64,000 nucleotides of DNA, from positions 2,732,501 to 2,796,500 of the forward strand of contig NZ_CP040396.1 of the NCBI RefSeq assembly GCF_005577435.1. Direction: 5' to 3'. Position numbers and translations under genes: made by a program. Below the pieces are notes generated by a model. That model did no database searches, was not told the DNA's origin, and saw nothing but the letters and a program-made list of their open reading frames with translations. This stretch comes from Paenibacillus algicola. GTDB taxonomy: Bacteria > Bacillota > Bacilli > Paenibacillales > Paenibacillaceae. The stretch's first letter is position 1; every line of letters starts with the position of its first letter. Of the stretch, positions 14,536 through 23,515 are shown in pieces.

Positions 14536-16882
14536 GCTCAAATACCCTCTGAACTCCATATCCCAGAACCTTTGCTTTGCCCTTTCGCTCAGCCCAACCA
14601 GGAATGCGGCGCAATATGTCCATGATCTCTTTCGACTCCCAGGTCCGGAGATCGCCGCGCTTTTTTCCAAGGCATTCCGTCCAGATCTGGGCTGCACACA
14701 CTCGGTCCCGCAGATCATCCGTAGGACGTCCCATTTCATCCTCAAGAGGCATATCAAGCCATTCCTGTATTAGCCCCTCACGCGGATCCGTCTCCATGTG
14801 TGAAGCTTGCTGCCGCTCGGCTTCTATACGTGCCTCGTGATCAAGCTCCAAGGTTTCCCCCGCCTTAAACCAGCTCAAAACCTCAGCCCAGATTTGGCTC
14901 ACTTCTGCCTCGGTCAATTCGTTCCAATGGCTTTTGACCGCACGATCCGGAAAAATCTCAATTGGCCAAAAGCGCCGGTTCCCTGTCGCATCGCGGAGAA
15001 AGTCCCGGGTATTCGTCGTACCGAAAAAGATACACTTCCGCGGGAACTCAGACACCTGCCGGTCATAAGCTACTCGGTACCGGTCTTCGGTCTTGGACAA
15101 AAATGCCTTGACCTCTTCGACCTCGGTCTTCTTCATGGCCGACAGCTCGCCGATCTCGAAGATCCAGCCGCTCTGCAGGTGTTCACCGGCTTCCTTGTTC
15201 TCAAATGTCCGCAGTGAATCGCTGAACCACTCCCGGCCGAGCTTCGCAAGCAGGGAGCTCTTCCCGGCGCCCTGAGGCCCTACCAGAACCAGCATCTGAT
15301 CAAACTTACAGCCAGGATGATACAGTCGCGCAACGGCCGCCAGCAGCATCTTCCTAGTTGCCTGCTGGGTGTAATGTGTATCAGCTGCACCCAGGTAATC
15401 AATGAACAGCCTCTCTGCCCGCGGCAGGCCGTCCCAGGCTGCACTCTCTATATAGGCCTTAATCGGATGAAACGTGTTCCGATGAACCACCTCAGTAAAA
15501 GCGTTTTGGATCGTCTTGGCGGAATTAATACCGTGCACCTTGGCAAACCAGTGCTGCAGCCGTTTATCATCGGCACCCAGCCACGGCTCATAGGTCCGGC
15601 CTAGCCGTTCCTGCTCACGCCAGGGCAAGGGACGCCGGATGACCTCGGAATTGCCGAAAGCATCATAGGCCAGGGTTTCCCGCCATGAGCCATATGTTAG
15701 GATCAGCTCCACGTTTCCGGCAGTCGGTAGCAGCTCGCCGGTCTTATGATGTCTCTCCAGATTTTCTGTCCAGCTATCATCCTCCGGATCTTCGGAACTA
15801 CTGTCCTCATCATCGAACGCGGCAGCCATTTCGGAGAAATCGGCTTGCCGTTCTGTGGCAGCCAGGCGCTTAACTTCTGGCCGCTGAATCGCCCACTGCT
15901 CCATAGCCAGATGACTCGGCTTCTTCACATCCGGCGTATGCTCTTTGACATGCTCATCCAGATGCCCGAATTTGTGGACCCGGACCAGATCAAACAGGTT
16001 ATAAGTCCGGCCGTCTGCCACCGGGTCGCTGTCCTGGTGCGAGAACGCGAGATCCTGTTCCGGATACACTTCCAGGCCGTTACCACTGGAGCCCTTGGTG
16101 TAGGTGTACCGGTCCGGCATGGTGCCCTTTTCATAAACATCGGATAGGAAGGTATCAATGCCCTCCTCTATGGTGAATGCCCGGCAGAACAAACCGATCG
16201 TGCCGAACTTCTCCCGGGGATCCTGTGCCCTCTTTGCAGCCAGCTGAGCCGGAGATTTATCCTCCGGATGCCGCGGCCAGGCCATGACATCATGCCAGTC
16301 TTCATATTCACTGAGCAGCCGATCCACGCTGAGCGGATCTCCGTCATATACTTCAAGCACTGGCTCGGCGTCCTTGCTGCAGCTGGGAAGGTACATGAGC
16401 CGGTGCACATCGAACGTGGTCTTGTCGAAATATGTCATACCCACCTGCTCCGCAAGCTTCCGGCTAACGGCTGCGTACTCGTCCGGGCTCATGTTACGGT
16501 CCACAGGAACAATGAGGCGGTATTTTGGCTTCTCTGGCCTGTGGCTATGGGTCGAATAAATGACATAGGCTGTCCCACCGAGCACCAGCTCTACGCAGAA
16601 AAGAAAGTCCTCGTCTGCCCGATCGATGTCCAGCGTGATCAGGCTGCGGCTATCGACATTCTCTTTCTTCCGCCGCCCGGTCCGGACGAGCCCGCCTACA
16701 AAAGCAAGACCGTCCTTGACTTTGCCGCGGGTGGCGTTGTTCATCTTGTCGTATTGGGCCATTGTCTCTGCTGTCCGCCGGACCTTCCGCAGCCGGTCCA
16801 CGAACTCTTCCCAAGTCAGATATTCCGTTTTCCAGTTCGTATCAGCCCGGTGCTTGCCGAAGCTAATGTCCAGTTCCTGCAT
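14525..16882 (-). CDS. Primase-helicase, VapE family
   Basis: A 785-residue replication protein. The N-terminal half carries a primase-polymerase-type domain (SRSLITLDIDRADEDF, YVIYSTHSHRPEKPKYRLIVP, FDVHRLMYLPSC). The C-terminal half, from about residue 400, is the virulence-associated protein E ATPase: LVGPQGAGKSS near 535, GWIFEIGELSAMKK, and FFGTTNTRDFLRDATGNRRFWPI. It initiates and unwinds at the phage origin; the iteron array abuts its 3' end. GAGGTGG four bases before the ATG supports the start. Confidence 0.92.
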   Translation of the reverse strand: MQELDISFGKHRADTNWKTEYLTWEEFVDRLRKVRRTAETMAQYDKMNNATRGKVKDGLAFVGGLVRTGRRKKENVDSRSLITLDIDRADEDFLFCVELVLGGTAYVIYSTHSHRPEKPKYRLIVPVDRNMSPDEYAAVSRKLAEQVGMTYFDKTTFDVHRLMYLPSCSKDAEPVLEVYDGDPLSVDRLLSEYEDWHDVMAWPRHPEDKSPAQLAAKRAQDPREKFGTIGLFCRAFTIEEGIDTFLSDVYEKGTMPDRYTYTKGSSGNGLEVYPEQDLAFSHQDSDPVADGRTYNLFDLVRVHKFGHLDEHVKEHTPDVKKPSHLAMEQWAIQRPEVKRLAATERQADFSEMAAAFDDEDSSSEDPEDDSWTENLERHHKTGELLPTAGNVELILTYGSWRETLAYDAFGNSEVIRRPLPWREQERLGRTYEPWLGADDKRLQHWFAKVHGINSAKTIQNAFTEVVHRNTFHPIKAYIESAAWDGLPRAERLFIDYLGAADTHYTQQATRKMLLAAVARLYHPGCKFDQMLVLVGPQGAGKSSLLAKLGREWFSDSLRTFENKEAGEHLQSGWIFEIGELSAMKKTEVEEVKAFLSKTEDRYRVAYDRQVSEFPRKCIFFGTTNTRDFLRDATGNRRFWPIEIFPDRAVKSHWNELTEAEVSQIWAEVLSWFKAGETLELDHEARIEAERQQASHMETDPREGLIQEWLDMPLEDEMGRPTDDLRDRVCAAQIWTECLGKKRGDLRTWESKEIMDILRRIPGWAERKGKAKVLGYGVQRVFERLP

Positions 16883-16903
16883 GTTGCCACCTCAATTACG
16901 TTT

Positions 16904-17071
16904 CTATTTCACAAACCTTTTTGCAAATCTTAACTGCTGTTCAATATATGGATCCGTATCCTTGCCGCCCATGGCGGCCAGCCAGTCACCGATCCGCTGA
17001 TTAATATCCTGGAGAACTGAAGCAGGTAACAGGTGTGAGATTTTCAAAATTTCGTCCAATGGGTTTTCCAT
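16904..17071 (-). CDS. Small phage protein (55 aa), unknown
   Basis: ATG with AAGGGGTTAGGACACA upstream, seven bases after the stop of the zinc-ribbon gene. The sequence (MENPLDEILKISHLLPASV...) is soluble and partly helical, ending FAKRFVK. It lies directly before the primase gene in the early operon. No family recognised. Confidence 0.6.
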   Translation of the reverse strand: MENPLDEILKISHLLPASVLQDINQRIGDWLAAMGGKDTDPYIEQQLRFAKRFVK

Positions 17072-17077
17072 TGTGTC

Positions 17078-17230
17078 CTAACCCCTTTTCTCCCACAGTT
17101 CTGCTTCTACCGGACCGCAATAATATCCGCCGCACCCCGGGCATAATGGTTCTTCAATCTCATCATCCGGTTTCTGTTCAAGCGCAAACCGTTGCTTGCA
17201 GTCATCGCATTCAAAAGCTTCCCACTTCAT
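17078..17230 (-). CDS. Small zinc-ribbon protein (50 aa)
   Basis: ATG preceded by GGAGGAAAGCTTA; the start overlaps the stop of the upstream gene (TAATG). Two cysteine pairs (CDDC at residues 8-11 and CPGC near 30-33) form a clear zinc-ribbon. A third Cys follows in YYCGP. Such mini-proteins are common in phage early operons; a DNA or protein contact role is inferred only. Confidence 0.7.
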   Translation of the reverse strand: MKWEAFECDDCKQRFALEQKPDDEIEEPLCPGCGGYYCGPVEAELWEKRG

Positions 17231-17352
17231 TAAGCTTTCCTCCATGAAGGTGCCGGATCCGGCAAGATCAGATAGACCTCGCCGATCAACTCACCGTTTT
17301 CGTCGTATATTAAATCCCAAGGAACATCTTGAAAAATCGGATCATTATGCAT
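17230..17352 (-). CDS. Small acidic phage protein (40 aa), unknown
   Basis: Starts at ATG 17352, inside the last codons of the upstream gene, and its stop overlaps the next start. The sequence reads MHNDPIFQDVPWDLIYDENG and continues to an end in PAPSWRKA. It has no good ribosome binding site of its own, so it likely depends on coupling. No family recognised. Confidence 0.5.
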   Translation of the reverse strand: MHNDPIFQDVPWDLIYDENGELIGEVYLILPDPAPSWRKA

Positions 17353-17560
17353 CGCATATCGCCTGGTCTATCCCGCCTGCTAGCTGCTTGAGCTGAACCG
17401 ATGCATTCCTGGCCAGTTCAACATAATTACGTTCTCGACCATTAATGCCCAGACGTCGATATAAACTATCAGTCGTGCCAGCTAATCGATTGAGCTGGCG
17501 GCCCAGGGATTTCAGTTGTTCTAGCTCCTGCTTACTTGGCTTGTTCAAGTTGATCACCAC
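17345..17560 (-). CDS. Small helical phage protein (71 aa), unknown
   Basis: A soluble, mostly helical 71-residue protein (MVINLNKPSKQELEQLKSLGRQLNRLAG). It overlaps the DUF3310 gene end by 29 bases and the next gene by eight. Position within the tightly packed early operon supports it as a real gene. No known motif. Confidence 0.65.
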   Translation of the reverse strand: MVINLNKPSKQELEQLKSLGRQLNRLAGTTDSLYRRLGINGRERNYVELARNASVQLKQLAGGIDQAICDA

Positions 17561-18581
17561 CGATCAATCGGTCGATGTACCAGGCTGCCTTCTGCAGGTC
17601 TTCTCTGCCGTTCTTCCACTTCCAGCGCCAAAGGTATTTAATTACTGCCCCGGTGATGTAAGCCTCAGAGCCAGATAGCCCAGCCGTTGCCGCCTCAATG
17701 GCGTCAATGCACTCGATGCCGCCGCGAGTGTAGTGAAGGGGATGATTAACCGGATCGCTATCGATGGGTGTTAATTCATCCTGCAATGCGGACCGATCGA
17801 TCAGCAATTCGTCCCGTTCTGCTTTCAGAATCGAGCATTCCGCATAGTAGCTCTGAGCAAATGCATATTGCTCTTGGTACATACGCATATACTCATCACG
17901 GGCTTTAACTACCAGCTCAAGCTCATCATTCAGCTTCTCCTTGGCTTCATGGAATTGATCTAGAAACTGATCATATTCAAGAGTTTTGGACTCTAAATCC
18001 TCCGCAGCTCGCTTGTAATCGTCTCGCTCCTGGAGCAATCTCTCATTCTCCGCCTTCATAGCTGCATTCTCCTGTGCAAGTCTTTCAGTTTCGGAATTAA
18101 GTACTTCCTTGGGCTCAGTGCAGCCAGTTTCCTCGACGCCTCGGGCAGCAAAAGGATGTTTCGCCTGATCAAGCAGCTCCTGGGCCTTTGCCTGATTAAT
18201 CCCTTTCAAGTCCCATCTCTTCACCCAGTTGTGGATTGTGTTGTACTTCATCCCCCAGGCTCTCTCAATGCTGGACAGCGTCTCACCTTTCGCCACCTGT
18301 TCGATCAAGTTTTCTCTTGTTAGCCCGCAGGCTGGTCCTTCCTTTTTATCTGGCATATCGTTCTCCTCCTTCATTTCTGCTCTCCGGCGTTGTTGCTCCG
18401 CCTTCGTATTGGCAATCCGAAGATCAATCGGTCTTTTTCCTTGCTTTTGAGGAACCGGTAAGGCTCTATACTTCGCTAACTCTTCATCTGACAACTGATA
18501 TTGAATGACTTCCCCAGGGCCGGATGCTCTAAGTTCATTCTCCCGCCTGGGAACAGGCGTACTGTATCCATTGTCTCGCAA
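17532..18581 (-). CDS. HTH / coiled-coil / DUF3310 fusion protein
   Basis: 349 residues from TTG 18581 with GGGAGG eight bases upstream. Three parts: residues about 88-130 are a helix-turn-helix (LIEQVAKGETLSSIERAWGMKYNTIHNWVKRWDL); about 165-265 is a long coiled coil rich in Glu/Leu (ETERLAQENAAMKAENERLLQERDDYKRAA); the C-terminus (DPVNHPLHYTRGGIECIDAIEA ... AVIKYLWRWKWKNGREDLQKAAWYID) is a typical DUF3310, a nucleotide-kinase-like phage domain. DUF3310 normally stands alone or with few extra residues, so the DNA-binding and coiled-coil extension is unusual. Confidence 0.85.
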   Translation of the reverse strand: MRDNGYSTPVPRRENELRASGPGEVIQYQLSDEELAKYRALPVPQKQGKRPIDLRIANTKAEQQRRRAEMKEENDMPDKKEGPACGLTRENLIEQVAKGETLSSIERAWGMKYNTIHNWVKRWDLKGINQAKAQELLDQAKHPFAARGVEETGCTEPKEVLNSETERLAQENAAMKAENERLLQERDDYKRAAEDLESKTLEYDQFLDQFHEAKEKLNDELELVVKARDEYMRMYQEQYAFAQSYYAECSILKAERDELLIDRSALQDELTPIDSDPVNHPLHYTRGGIECIDAIEAATAGLSGSEAYITGAVIKYLWRWKWKNGREDLQKAAWYIDRLIGGDQLEQAK

Positions 18582-18602
18582 ATCAGATACCTCCCTTTTG
18601 GA

Positions 18603-20546
18603 TCAATCTTTCTTATAAAAGTCCGTCTCAAATGCTTCTGCACGCAGAGGCAACCCAGGGGCCCAGTCGATCGGCTCGCCCATGATCTGAGTGACTTCAT
18701 CCAGGGAGTCTCGTTCCATGGGCTCGTCCAAGATCACCTCGTCATGAACGTGCATCAGTATTTCATAGCCGGCAGCGTCTAGACGCAGCATGCTCTCGGC
18801 CAAGCAGTCCCGACTGATCGCCTGCACGATGTTCTCGACCAGCTTAGGTCCGTAGGTGTCGATCTTGCCCCAGGTCTTCTTGGTCTGGTCCACCCCATCA
18901 TAGATGAGAGCCGGCTTATCAAATTTGCCGTCAACAATCCGTGGATTTACGTAGGACAGGTAGCGTCCGGATGGTAGCCGTATAAACAAATAGCCACTCT
19001 CGCAGTAAAAGGTCAGGCCGTACTGCATCTTGATCGTTCTTCGTTCCTGGACAGCCGTCATGGCAGCCTTGTCCACGTCCCACCAAAGCTGTGTAATCTT
19101 CGGATTAGCTGCACGCCATGTCTTCACTAGCGGCGGCAGCTCGTCCGGAGACAGCCCCATCTTGAGGGCTCCCATCTGCTCCAAAGCTCCTACAGCCCCG
19201 CCGTATCCAAGCGCCAGCTCTGCGATCTTCCCTTTTTGCCGTAGGTCCTTCGTGATCTCCTCGAGGGATAGCTGAAACATCTGTGCAGCCGAAGCCTCAT
19301 AAATCTTGCCGTGAGTCTTGAATACTTCCAGCCGCCAGGTCTCGCCGGCGAGCCAGGCAATCACCCGGGCCTCAATGGCCGAGAAGTCCGAAACGATGAA
19401 CCGCCCGCCTGGAGAGGAAATGAACGCGGTCCGGATCAGCTGTGACAGAACAAATGGTGGAGCGCCGAACAGCATCTCCAGCAGCTCATAATCTCCGGCC
19501 AGAAGCAGATCCCGTGCAAGCTCCAGATCGGGAATCTTGTTCTGCGGGAGGTTCTGCACCTGCACCAATCTCCCCGCCCAGCGCCCCGTACGGTTTGCGC
19601 CATAAAACTGCAGCAGCCCCCGAACCCGGCCGTCCTGGCAACGTGCGCGCTGCATAGCTTCGTATTTCTTGACTGACGTCTTCGCCAGCTGCTGCCGCAG
19701 CTTGAGCATGTCACGAGCTCGGTCGCTCTTCACTTCTTTGATCAAGACCGGAATCGTGTCTTTGGTGAGGCCGTCAATTGTGATCCCTTCCTCTTCTTCC
19801 AGCCAGGCCTTAAGCTGAGCTGGGCTGTTCGGATTGTCCAGGCCCGTAAGATCTTTGGCTTCCTCCATCGTTCGTCCCTTAAAAGCGTTATCACATTCAA
19901 TCGCCCGTGCCGGCAGATCCGGATGAAGCAGAATGCCCCTATCATTGATCTTCTGATCCAAAGCCCAGAGCTTGTGTTCAAATTCAGAAATCTCGTATTT
20001 CTCGATCATCTTCCGGACCGCTCGTTCGGCTTCTACGTCCTGCCTGTTATAGTCTTTGTACTGCTGCCATTTCACTGGATCGTGGTAAGGGAGGTTACGG
20101 GTCCGCCCGCCGTTTGCCTTGGTCGGCCTGCATGGTGTGGAGAAGTATTTAATCAAGCCCTTGCCAGCACTGTCCTTCTGCTGTTCAACCTTCAGCACCT
20201 TGGCCACACTGTCCAGATCCCCCGGAAGCCCCATTGTCAAGGCGTGGACGCTTGAGCAGCGCCACTGCTCTGGCGGCATAGGCACACCCAAGTGCTTGGC
20301 CAACGCGGTCCGTTCAAAATTCGCATTAAAGGCCGTCTTGATAATTTCCGGATCAGTGAGAGCTGAGAGAATATCCTCTGGCAGCTGTTCGAAATCCGCT
20401 AAATCGATGACCTGGACCGGCTCATCGTTCCAGGCGTAGGCAAACAATAGAATCTCAAAATCAGGGGCCTCGACGTATGGATAGACGCCCGATTTTTTAA
20501 TGTCAACGCTGCTGTATGTTTCAAGGTCAATTTGTAGAAGAGTCAT
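18603..20546 (-). CDS. DNA polymerase I-like (family A) phage polymerase
   Basis: A 647-residue replicative polymerase. The N-terminal DEDD 3'-5' exonuclease is intact: LLQIDLETYSSVDI (D7, E9), TAFNANFERTAL, and DYNRQDVEAERAV. The polymerase domain has motif A VSDFSAIEARVIAWLAGE, the finger helix RQKGKIAELALGYGGAVGAL, and motif C HVHDEVILDEP with His near 601. It copies phage DNA. It overlaps the MazG-like gene by four bases. The length and layout match the polymerases of siphovirus-like prophages rather than host PolA. Confidence 0.95.
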   Translation of the reverse strand: MTLLQIDLETYSSVDIKKSGVYPYVEAPDFEILLFAYAWNDEPVQVIDLADFEQLPEDILSALTDPEIIKTAFNANFERTALAKHLGVPMPPEQWRCSSVHALTMGLPGDLDSVAKVLKVEQQKDSAGKGLIKYFSTPCRPTKANGGRTRNLPYHDPVKWQQYKDYNRQDVEAERAVRKMIEKYEISEFEHKLWALDQKINDRGILLHPDLPARAIECDNAFKGRTMEEAKDLTGLDNPNSPAQLKAWLEEEEGITIDGLTKDTIPVLIKEVKSDRARDMLKLRQQLAKTSVKKYEAMQRARCQDGRVRGLLQFYGANRTGRWAGRLVQVQNLPQNKIPDLELARDLLLAGDYELLEMLFGAPPFVLSQLIRTAFISSPGGRFIVSDFSAIEARVIAWLAGETWRLEVFKTHGKIYEASAAQMFQLSLEEITKDLRQKGKIAELALGYGGAVGALEQMGALKMGLSPDELPPLVKTWRAANPKITQLWWDVDKAAMTAVQERRTIKMQYGLTFYCESGYLFIRLPSGRYLSYVNPRIVDGKFDKPALIYDGVDQTKKTWGKIDTYGPKLVENIVQAISRDCLAESMLRLDAAGYEILMHVHDEVILDEPMERDSLDEVTQIMGEPIDWAPGLPLRAEAFETDFYKKD

Positions 20547-20923
20547 AACTTCTTTCCACCGTGCCGCTGCGGCCGGGTCGCGTTATAGGTCATCTTTTCT
20601 TCAATGGCTGCTTCAAGATCAATGCCGTACCGACCGCAGGCATCGAACACCCGGATGCAGATGTCGGCAAGTTCGGAATGAATGCCGCAGGGTTTGTCTG
20701 TGGCGTACCGTGCTTTTTTCACTGTGTAAAAAGACGGCGGTTCAGCAATTTTACGCTCATACCAAATTTCAGATGGTTCATGCCCATTCCGGTGATCCTC
20801 CAGCGCTTCCGAAGCTTCCGAGTGAATCAGGGCGATAATCTCCCCGAAGCTCCGATCCTCTTCCCACCAACCTTTAGCTACTGCATTCTGATGTGCTGCT
20901 TGCACCAATTCATTAATTTGCAT
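20543..20923 (-). CDS. MazG-like nucleotide pyrophosphohydrolase
   Basis: A 126-residue all-helical protein. The pattern IIALIHSEASEALEDHRNG and GIHSELADICIRVFDACGRYGIDLEAAIEEKMTYNATRP gives the EExxE/D...ExxD metal-binding helices of the MazG-like family, which hydrolyse nucleoside triphosphates. It may shape nucleotide pools or (p)ppGpp during infection. It lies directly upstream of the polymerase gene with a four-base overlap. Confidence 0.85.
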   Translation of the reverse strand: MQINELVQAAHQNAVAKGWWEEDRSFGEIIALIHSEASEALEDHRNGHEPSEIWYERKIAEPPSFYTVKKARYATDKPCGIHSELADICIRVFDACGRYGIDLEAAIEEKMTYNATRPQRHGGKKL

Positions 20924-20954
20924 AATGTAGTCCCTCCGATTTGAGTTTTTGCGG

Positions 20955-20983
20955 TAAATAAAAGGGGCCTGATACCAAGCCCC
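20955..20983 (-). terminator. Weak intrinsic terminator inside the early operon
   Basis: On the minus strand GGGGC - TTGGTATCAG - GCCCC followed by TTTTATTT. The stem is only 5 bp, between the DUF2815 gene and the MazG-like gene. It may reduce, rather than stop, transcription into the polymerase genes. Confidence 0.5.
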
Positions 20984-20998
20984 TCATTAGAAATAAAA

Positions 20999-21598
20999 TT
21001 AGTTCATAAAATCGTCATCGTCGCTGATATCTACGATGTCATCGAAGTCTTCTCCATCAAAGTCGTCATTCAGGCTGCTGCGGCCGCCCAGGAAGTCCCC
21101 ATCCTGTACTTTCACGAGGTTGTTCAGCCCTGCCGCAACGCCGCGATTTCCTTTGGCATCGAACGGATAGAAGTTCAAGCTTACTTTGGCGTAGCAGCCG
21201 GAGTACACTTCTGTTGTATCCGTGATCTCTTGGAATTTGGTTTTACCGCTACCGTCCTTGCCGATCGGCTTGGCGATCCCAGGCTTGTTTTTACTCGAGG
21301 CATTCAAGAAGTAATGCCCTGCATAAGCCTCGTCATCTGGTCGCTCCTCATCACCGTCACGCAGCGGCGTCTTGCAGTTTGCCGGAATCTTGCCGCCCCA
21401 TTTACTCTTTCCGAGCTCCTTCGCAGCATCGACAGCCGCTTTGATTTTGCGAAGCGTCTCCTTGTCGGACTTCGGGATCAAAATCGCCGTGCTATACTTC
21501 TCGTCCCCTCCGTCAATGGATTGCGGTTCAAAAACATGAGTATAAGAAAGACGTACCGTTCCTGTGATTACCTTCGTTGATTGATTATCGATTGCCAT
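20999..21598 (-). CDS. DUF2815 single-stranded DNA-binding protein
   Basis: A 199-residue protein with an OB-fold-type beta sheet (TGTVRLSYTHVFEPQSIDGGDEKYSTAILIPKSD) and YAKVSLNFYPFDAKGNRGVAAGLNNLVKVQDGD, the DUF2815 signature. The C-terminus is a strongly acidic tail (DDFDGEDFDDIVDISDDDDF), as in T7 gp2.5-like proteins, used to contact polymerase and helicase. Binding to single-stranded DNA at the phage fork is inferred from family and position between nuclease and polymerase genes. Confidence 0.88.
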   Translation of the reverse strand: MAIDNQSTKVITGTVRLSYTHVFEPQSIDGGDEKYSTAILIPKSDKETLRKIKAAVDAAKELGKSKWGGKIPANCKTPLRDGDEERPDDEAYAGHYFLNASSKNKPGIAKPIGKDGSGKTKFQEITDTTEVYSGCYAKVSLNFYPFDAKGNRGVAAGLNNLVKVQDGDFLGGRSSLNDDFDGEDFDDIVDISDDDDFMN

Positions 21599-21627
21599 TT
21601 GTTCATTTCTCCTTTTATATGAATGAT

Positions 21628-21873
21628 TTATTTCTGAGCAGGTAATTTGCTTAAGACCAGTCGGCCCTGTTTGAATTCAATCTCGTGATGATCCACGTCT
21701 CCATTTTCGTTCACTGAGAAGATTCGGTTGATCTCAATGTCGTCCTCCAAGCCACCGCGAGAAGCCAATATGCCAGCATAATGAATAACTTCTCGTTCTC
21801 CGTTACGTGTTACCATTCGTTGCTCGTTATAGCTGCTCTTGTTGGTTTCAACAATTACATACAAGCGGTTCAT
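21628..21873 (-). CDS. Phage protein (81 aa), unknown
   Basis: A small beta-rich soluble protein (MNRLYVIVETNKSSYNEQRMVTR...) with an acidic centre. It overlaps the nuclease gene by four bases and precedes the single-strand-binding gene, so it belongs to the replication/recombination block. No recognised motif. Confidence 0.65.
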   Translation of the reverse strand: MNRLYVIVETNKSSYNEQRMVTRNGEREVIHYAGILASRGGLEDDIEINRIFSVNENGDVDHHEIEFKQGRLVLSKLPAQK

Positions 21874-23069
21874 ACCTCAAACTCCTCTCCAGCAAAGTCC
21901 TGATCCACGCTATTCAGCTCCGGCCGCTTGTCCGTCTCCGGCACCAGTACCGGCTTGCCTGGAGGCTTTATGATCAAACCTTCCAACAAGGAAGCAAGCT
22001 CCTTTTTGCCGATTTTCTTCTCCAGATCCGTAATACCAAGCAACTCCTGCGGTTTAAGATACTTATCCTCTTCAAGCTCAGCTGATTCTAGAGCCTTACG
22101 GGCGGCAGCCTTATCCGTAATGGCTCGGTTACTCCGGCCCTCCACGAGCTTCCAGGACGAAATACGGGCACCGGCTTTTGCCTGCTCGAACGCGTACTCT
22201 TCTACGTCCTTCGCCCAGGCCTTCAGCTGCTCAGCCACCACCAGAACCGAACCGACCTCATCCAGGGAGAGTAACGCCGGATCCTGGAACTCATACGCTA
22301 GGGCCTTCATATTCTCCTCGGCACGAGCCCGGCAGCTGCCCTTCACCTTGCACCAACGACAATGACTCCCGGATTTGTATTCCCCATCGCCGGCATCGGC
22401 CAATGTGGCAGCAGGCTTGACGGTCGTCTCTGCCCACTCGATGAGCTCACCGAGCAGCAGCGTATCCGTGCTGACACTGTCCAGCCGGGGCTGTACGATC
22501 GTCATGCTGACCTCATGAATTGAATAGAGATAGTTCCAATTGGACCAGGCTCCAAGGCCATACAGCCGGAGCTGAGGGTTACCGATCGCACTCACCGGTA
22601 CACCCTTCCCGTATTTGAGATCTATGACCTCCAGGACACCGTCAGAAATCAGCACGACGTCACCGGTGCCATACCCGTCCGGAACCCATTCCGTGAAGTC
22701 CAGACGCTCCTCCAGTAGAATGACTGCATCCGATGAACGAGTCTTGGCTGCCATGAAGCGTTCTTCTACAACCTCTACATAGGCAGCCACTGCGTCATCC
22801 ATTTCGGGACTATAATAGGAGCTTGTCTGCTTAAATTTTTCAATGGCTTTATCAAGTCGCCGGCGCTCAGCCGCATTGCAAGGCGTCAGTCTTCGTTGAA
22901 GGATCAGCTCAGACAGCTCATGGGCTGCCGTCCCCTCATCCGCAAATTCACTGCGCTTGTCCGGTATGTTCTCCTGGAGCCGAGCGCTTGGCGGACAGTT
23001 GATCCACTGATCCGCCTTGGATGCTCCCAGCAGAGCATGAGCGCGCTGAGCATGAGCTGGCTGGCTCAT
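21870..23069 (-). CDS. DUF2800 / Cas4-RecB-like nuclease
   Basis: 399 residues of PD-(D/E)xK nuclease type. Visible features: N-terminal ARLQENIPDKRSEFADEGTAAHELSELIL, the active-site strand VLEVIDLKYGKGVPVSA (Asp and Lys), and a cysteine cluster CRWCKVKGSCRARA near residue 238 that could hold an iron-sulfur cluster as in Cas4/AddB. A C-terminal helical part follows. It probably processes DNA ends for phage recombination with the nearby single-strand-binding protein. Confidence 0.88.
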   Translation of the reverse strand: MSQPAHAQRAHALLGASKADQWINCPPSARLQENIPDKRSEFADEGTAAHELSELILQRRLTPCNAAERRRLDKAIEKFKQTSSYYSPEMDDAVAAYVEVVEERFMAAKTRSSDAVILLEERLDFTEWVPDGYGTGDVVLISDGVLEVIDLKYGKGVPVSAIGNPQLRLYGLGAWSNWNYLYSIHEVSMTIVQPRLDSVSTDTLLLGELIEWAETTVKPAATLADAGDGEYKSGSHCRWCKVKGSCRARAEENMKALAYEFQDPALLSLDEVGSVLVVAEQLKAWAKDVEEYAFEQAKAGARISSWKLVEGRSNRAITDKAAARKALESAELEEDKYLKPQELLGITDLEKKIGKKELASLLEGLIIKPPGKPVLVPETDKRPELNSVDQDFAGEEFEV

Positions 23070-23491
23070 AGTTTCTCCAGCTCAGCCATGAAGGCAATGC
23101 GTTTACCCTCCGGCACTTCTGAGATATTTGGGCTATCGTACTTGTCCAATAGTGCCTTGATGGCCGGCTTCTTCTTTGCATCCTTGCCGATTTCCTGAGC
23201 TTTGGCCCGGAGCTCAACCACCGTAGGGATTTCATCGCTATTCTGGTCAGCTGTAGCTTCCTGCTCGAGCTCTTTTTCAATGGCTTCAACATCAATAGGC
23301 TTGCCTTCAGGTTCTTTCTTGTCGGACTTCTGCTGGCGCGACTTTGGCTTCTCAACGGTCGAGACCACAGTTTCTTCAGGGATCCGGTATGCAGCCATAC
23401 CCGAGAGAGTACCGGCCAGGTCGTGTACGAGCTGCTGCACATCTGCGGCGTTGGCTGCCTGCAATGTAATTTGGATAGGTACAAGATTCAT
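23066..23491 (-). CDS. Phage protein (141 aa), Lys/Glu-rich, unknown
   Basis: The first 35 residues are a small beta fold (MNLVPIQITLQAANAADVQQLVHDLAGTL). The middle is a long charged linker (KSRQQKSDKKEPEGKPIDVE). The C-terminal 45 residues (TVVELRAKAQEIGKDAKKKPAIKALLDKYDSPNISEVPEGKR) look like a SAP/Rho-N-type helical nucleic-acid binding motif. It overlaps the nuclease gene by four bases and may assist it. No named family recognised. Confidence 0.65.
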   Translation of the reverse strand: MNLVPIQITLQAANAADVQQLVHDLAGTLSGMAAYRIPEETVVSTVEKPKSRQQKSDKKEPEGKPIDVEAIEKELEQEATADQNSDEIPTVVELRAKAQEIGKDAKKKPAIKALLDKYDSPNISEVPEGKRIAFMAELEKL

Positions 23492-23515
23492 GTATGAGTC
23501 CTCCTATGATTATGA

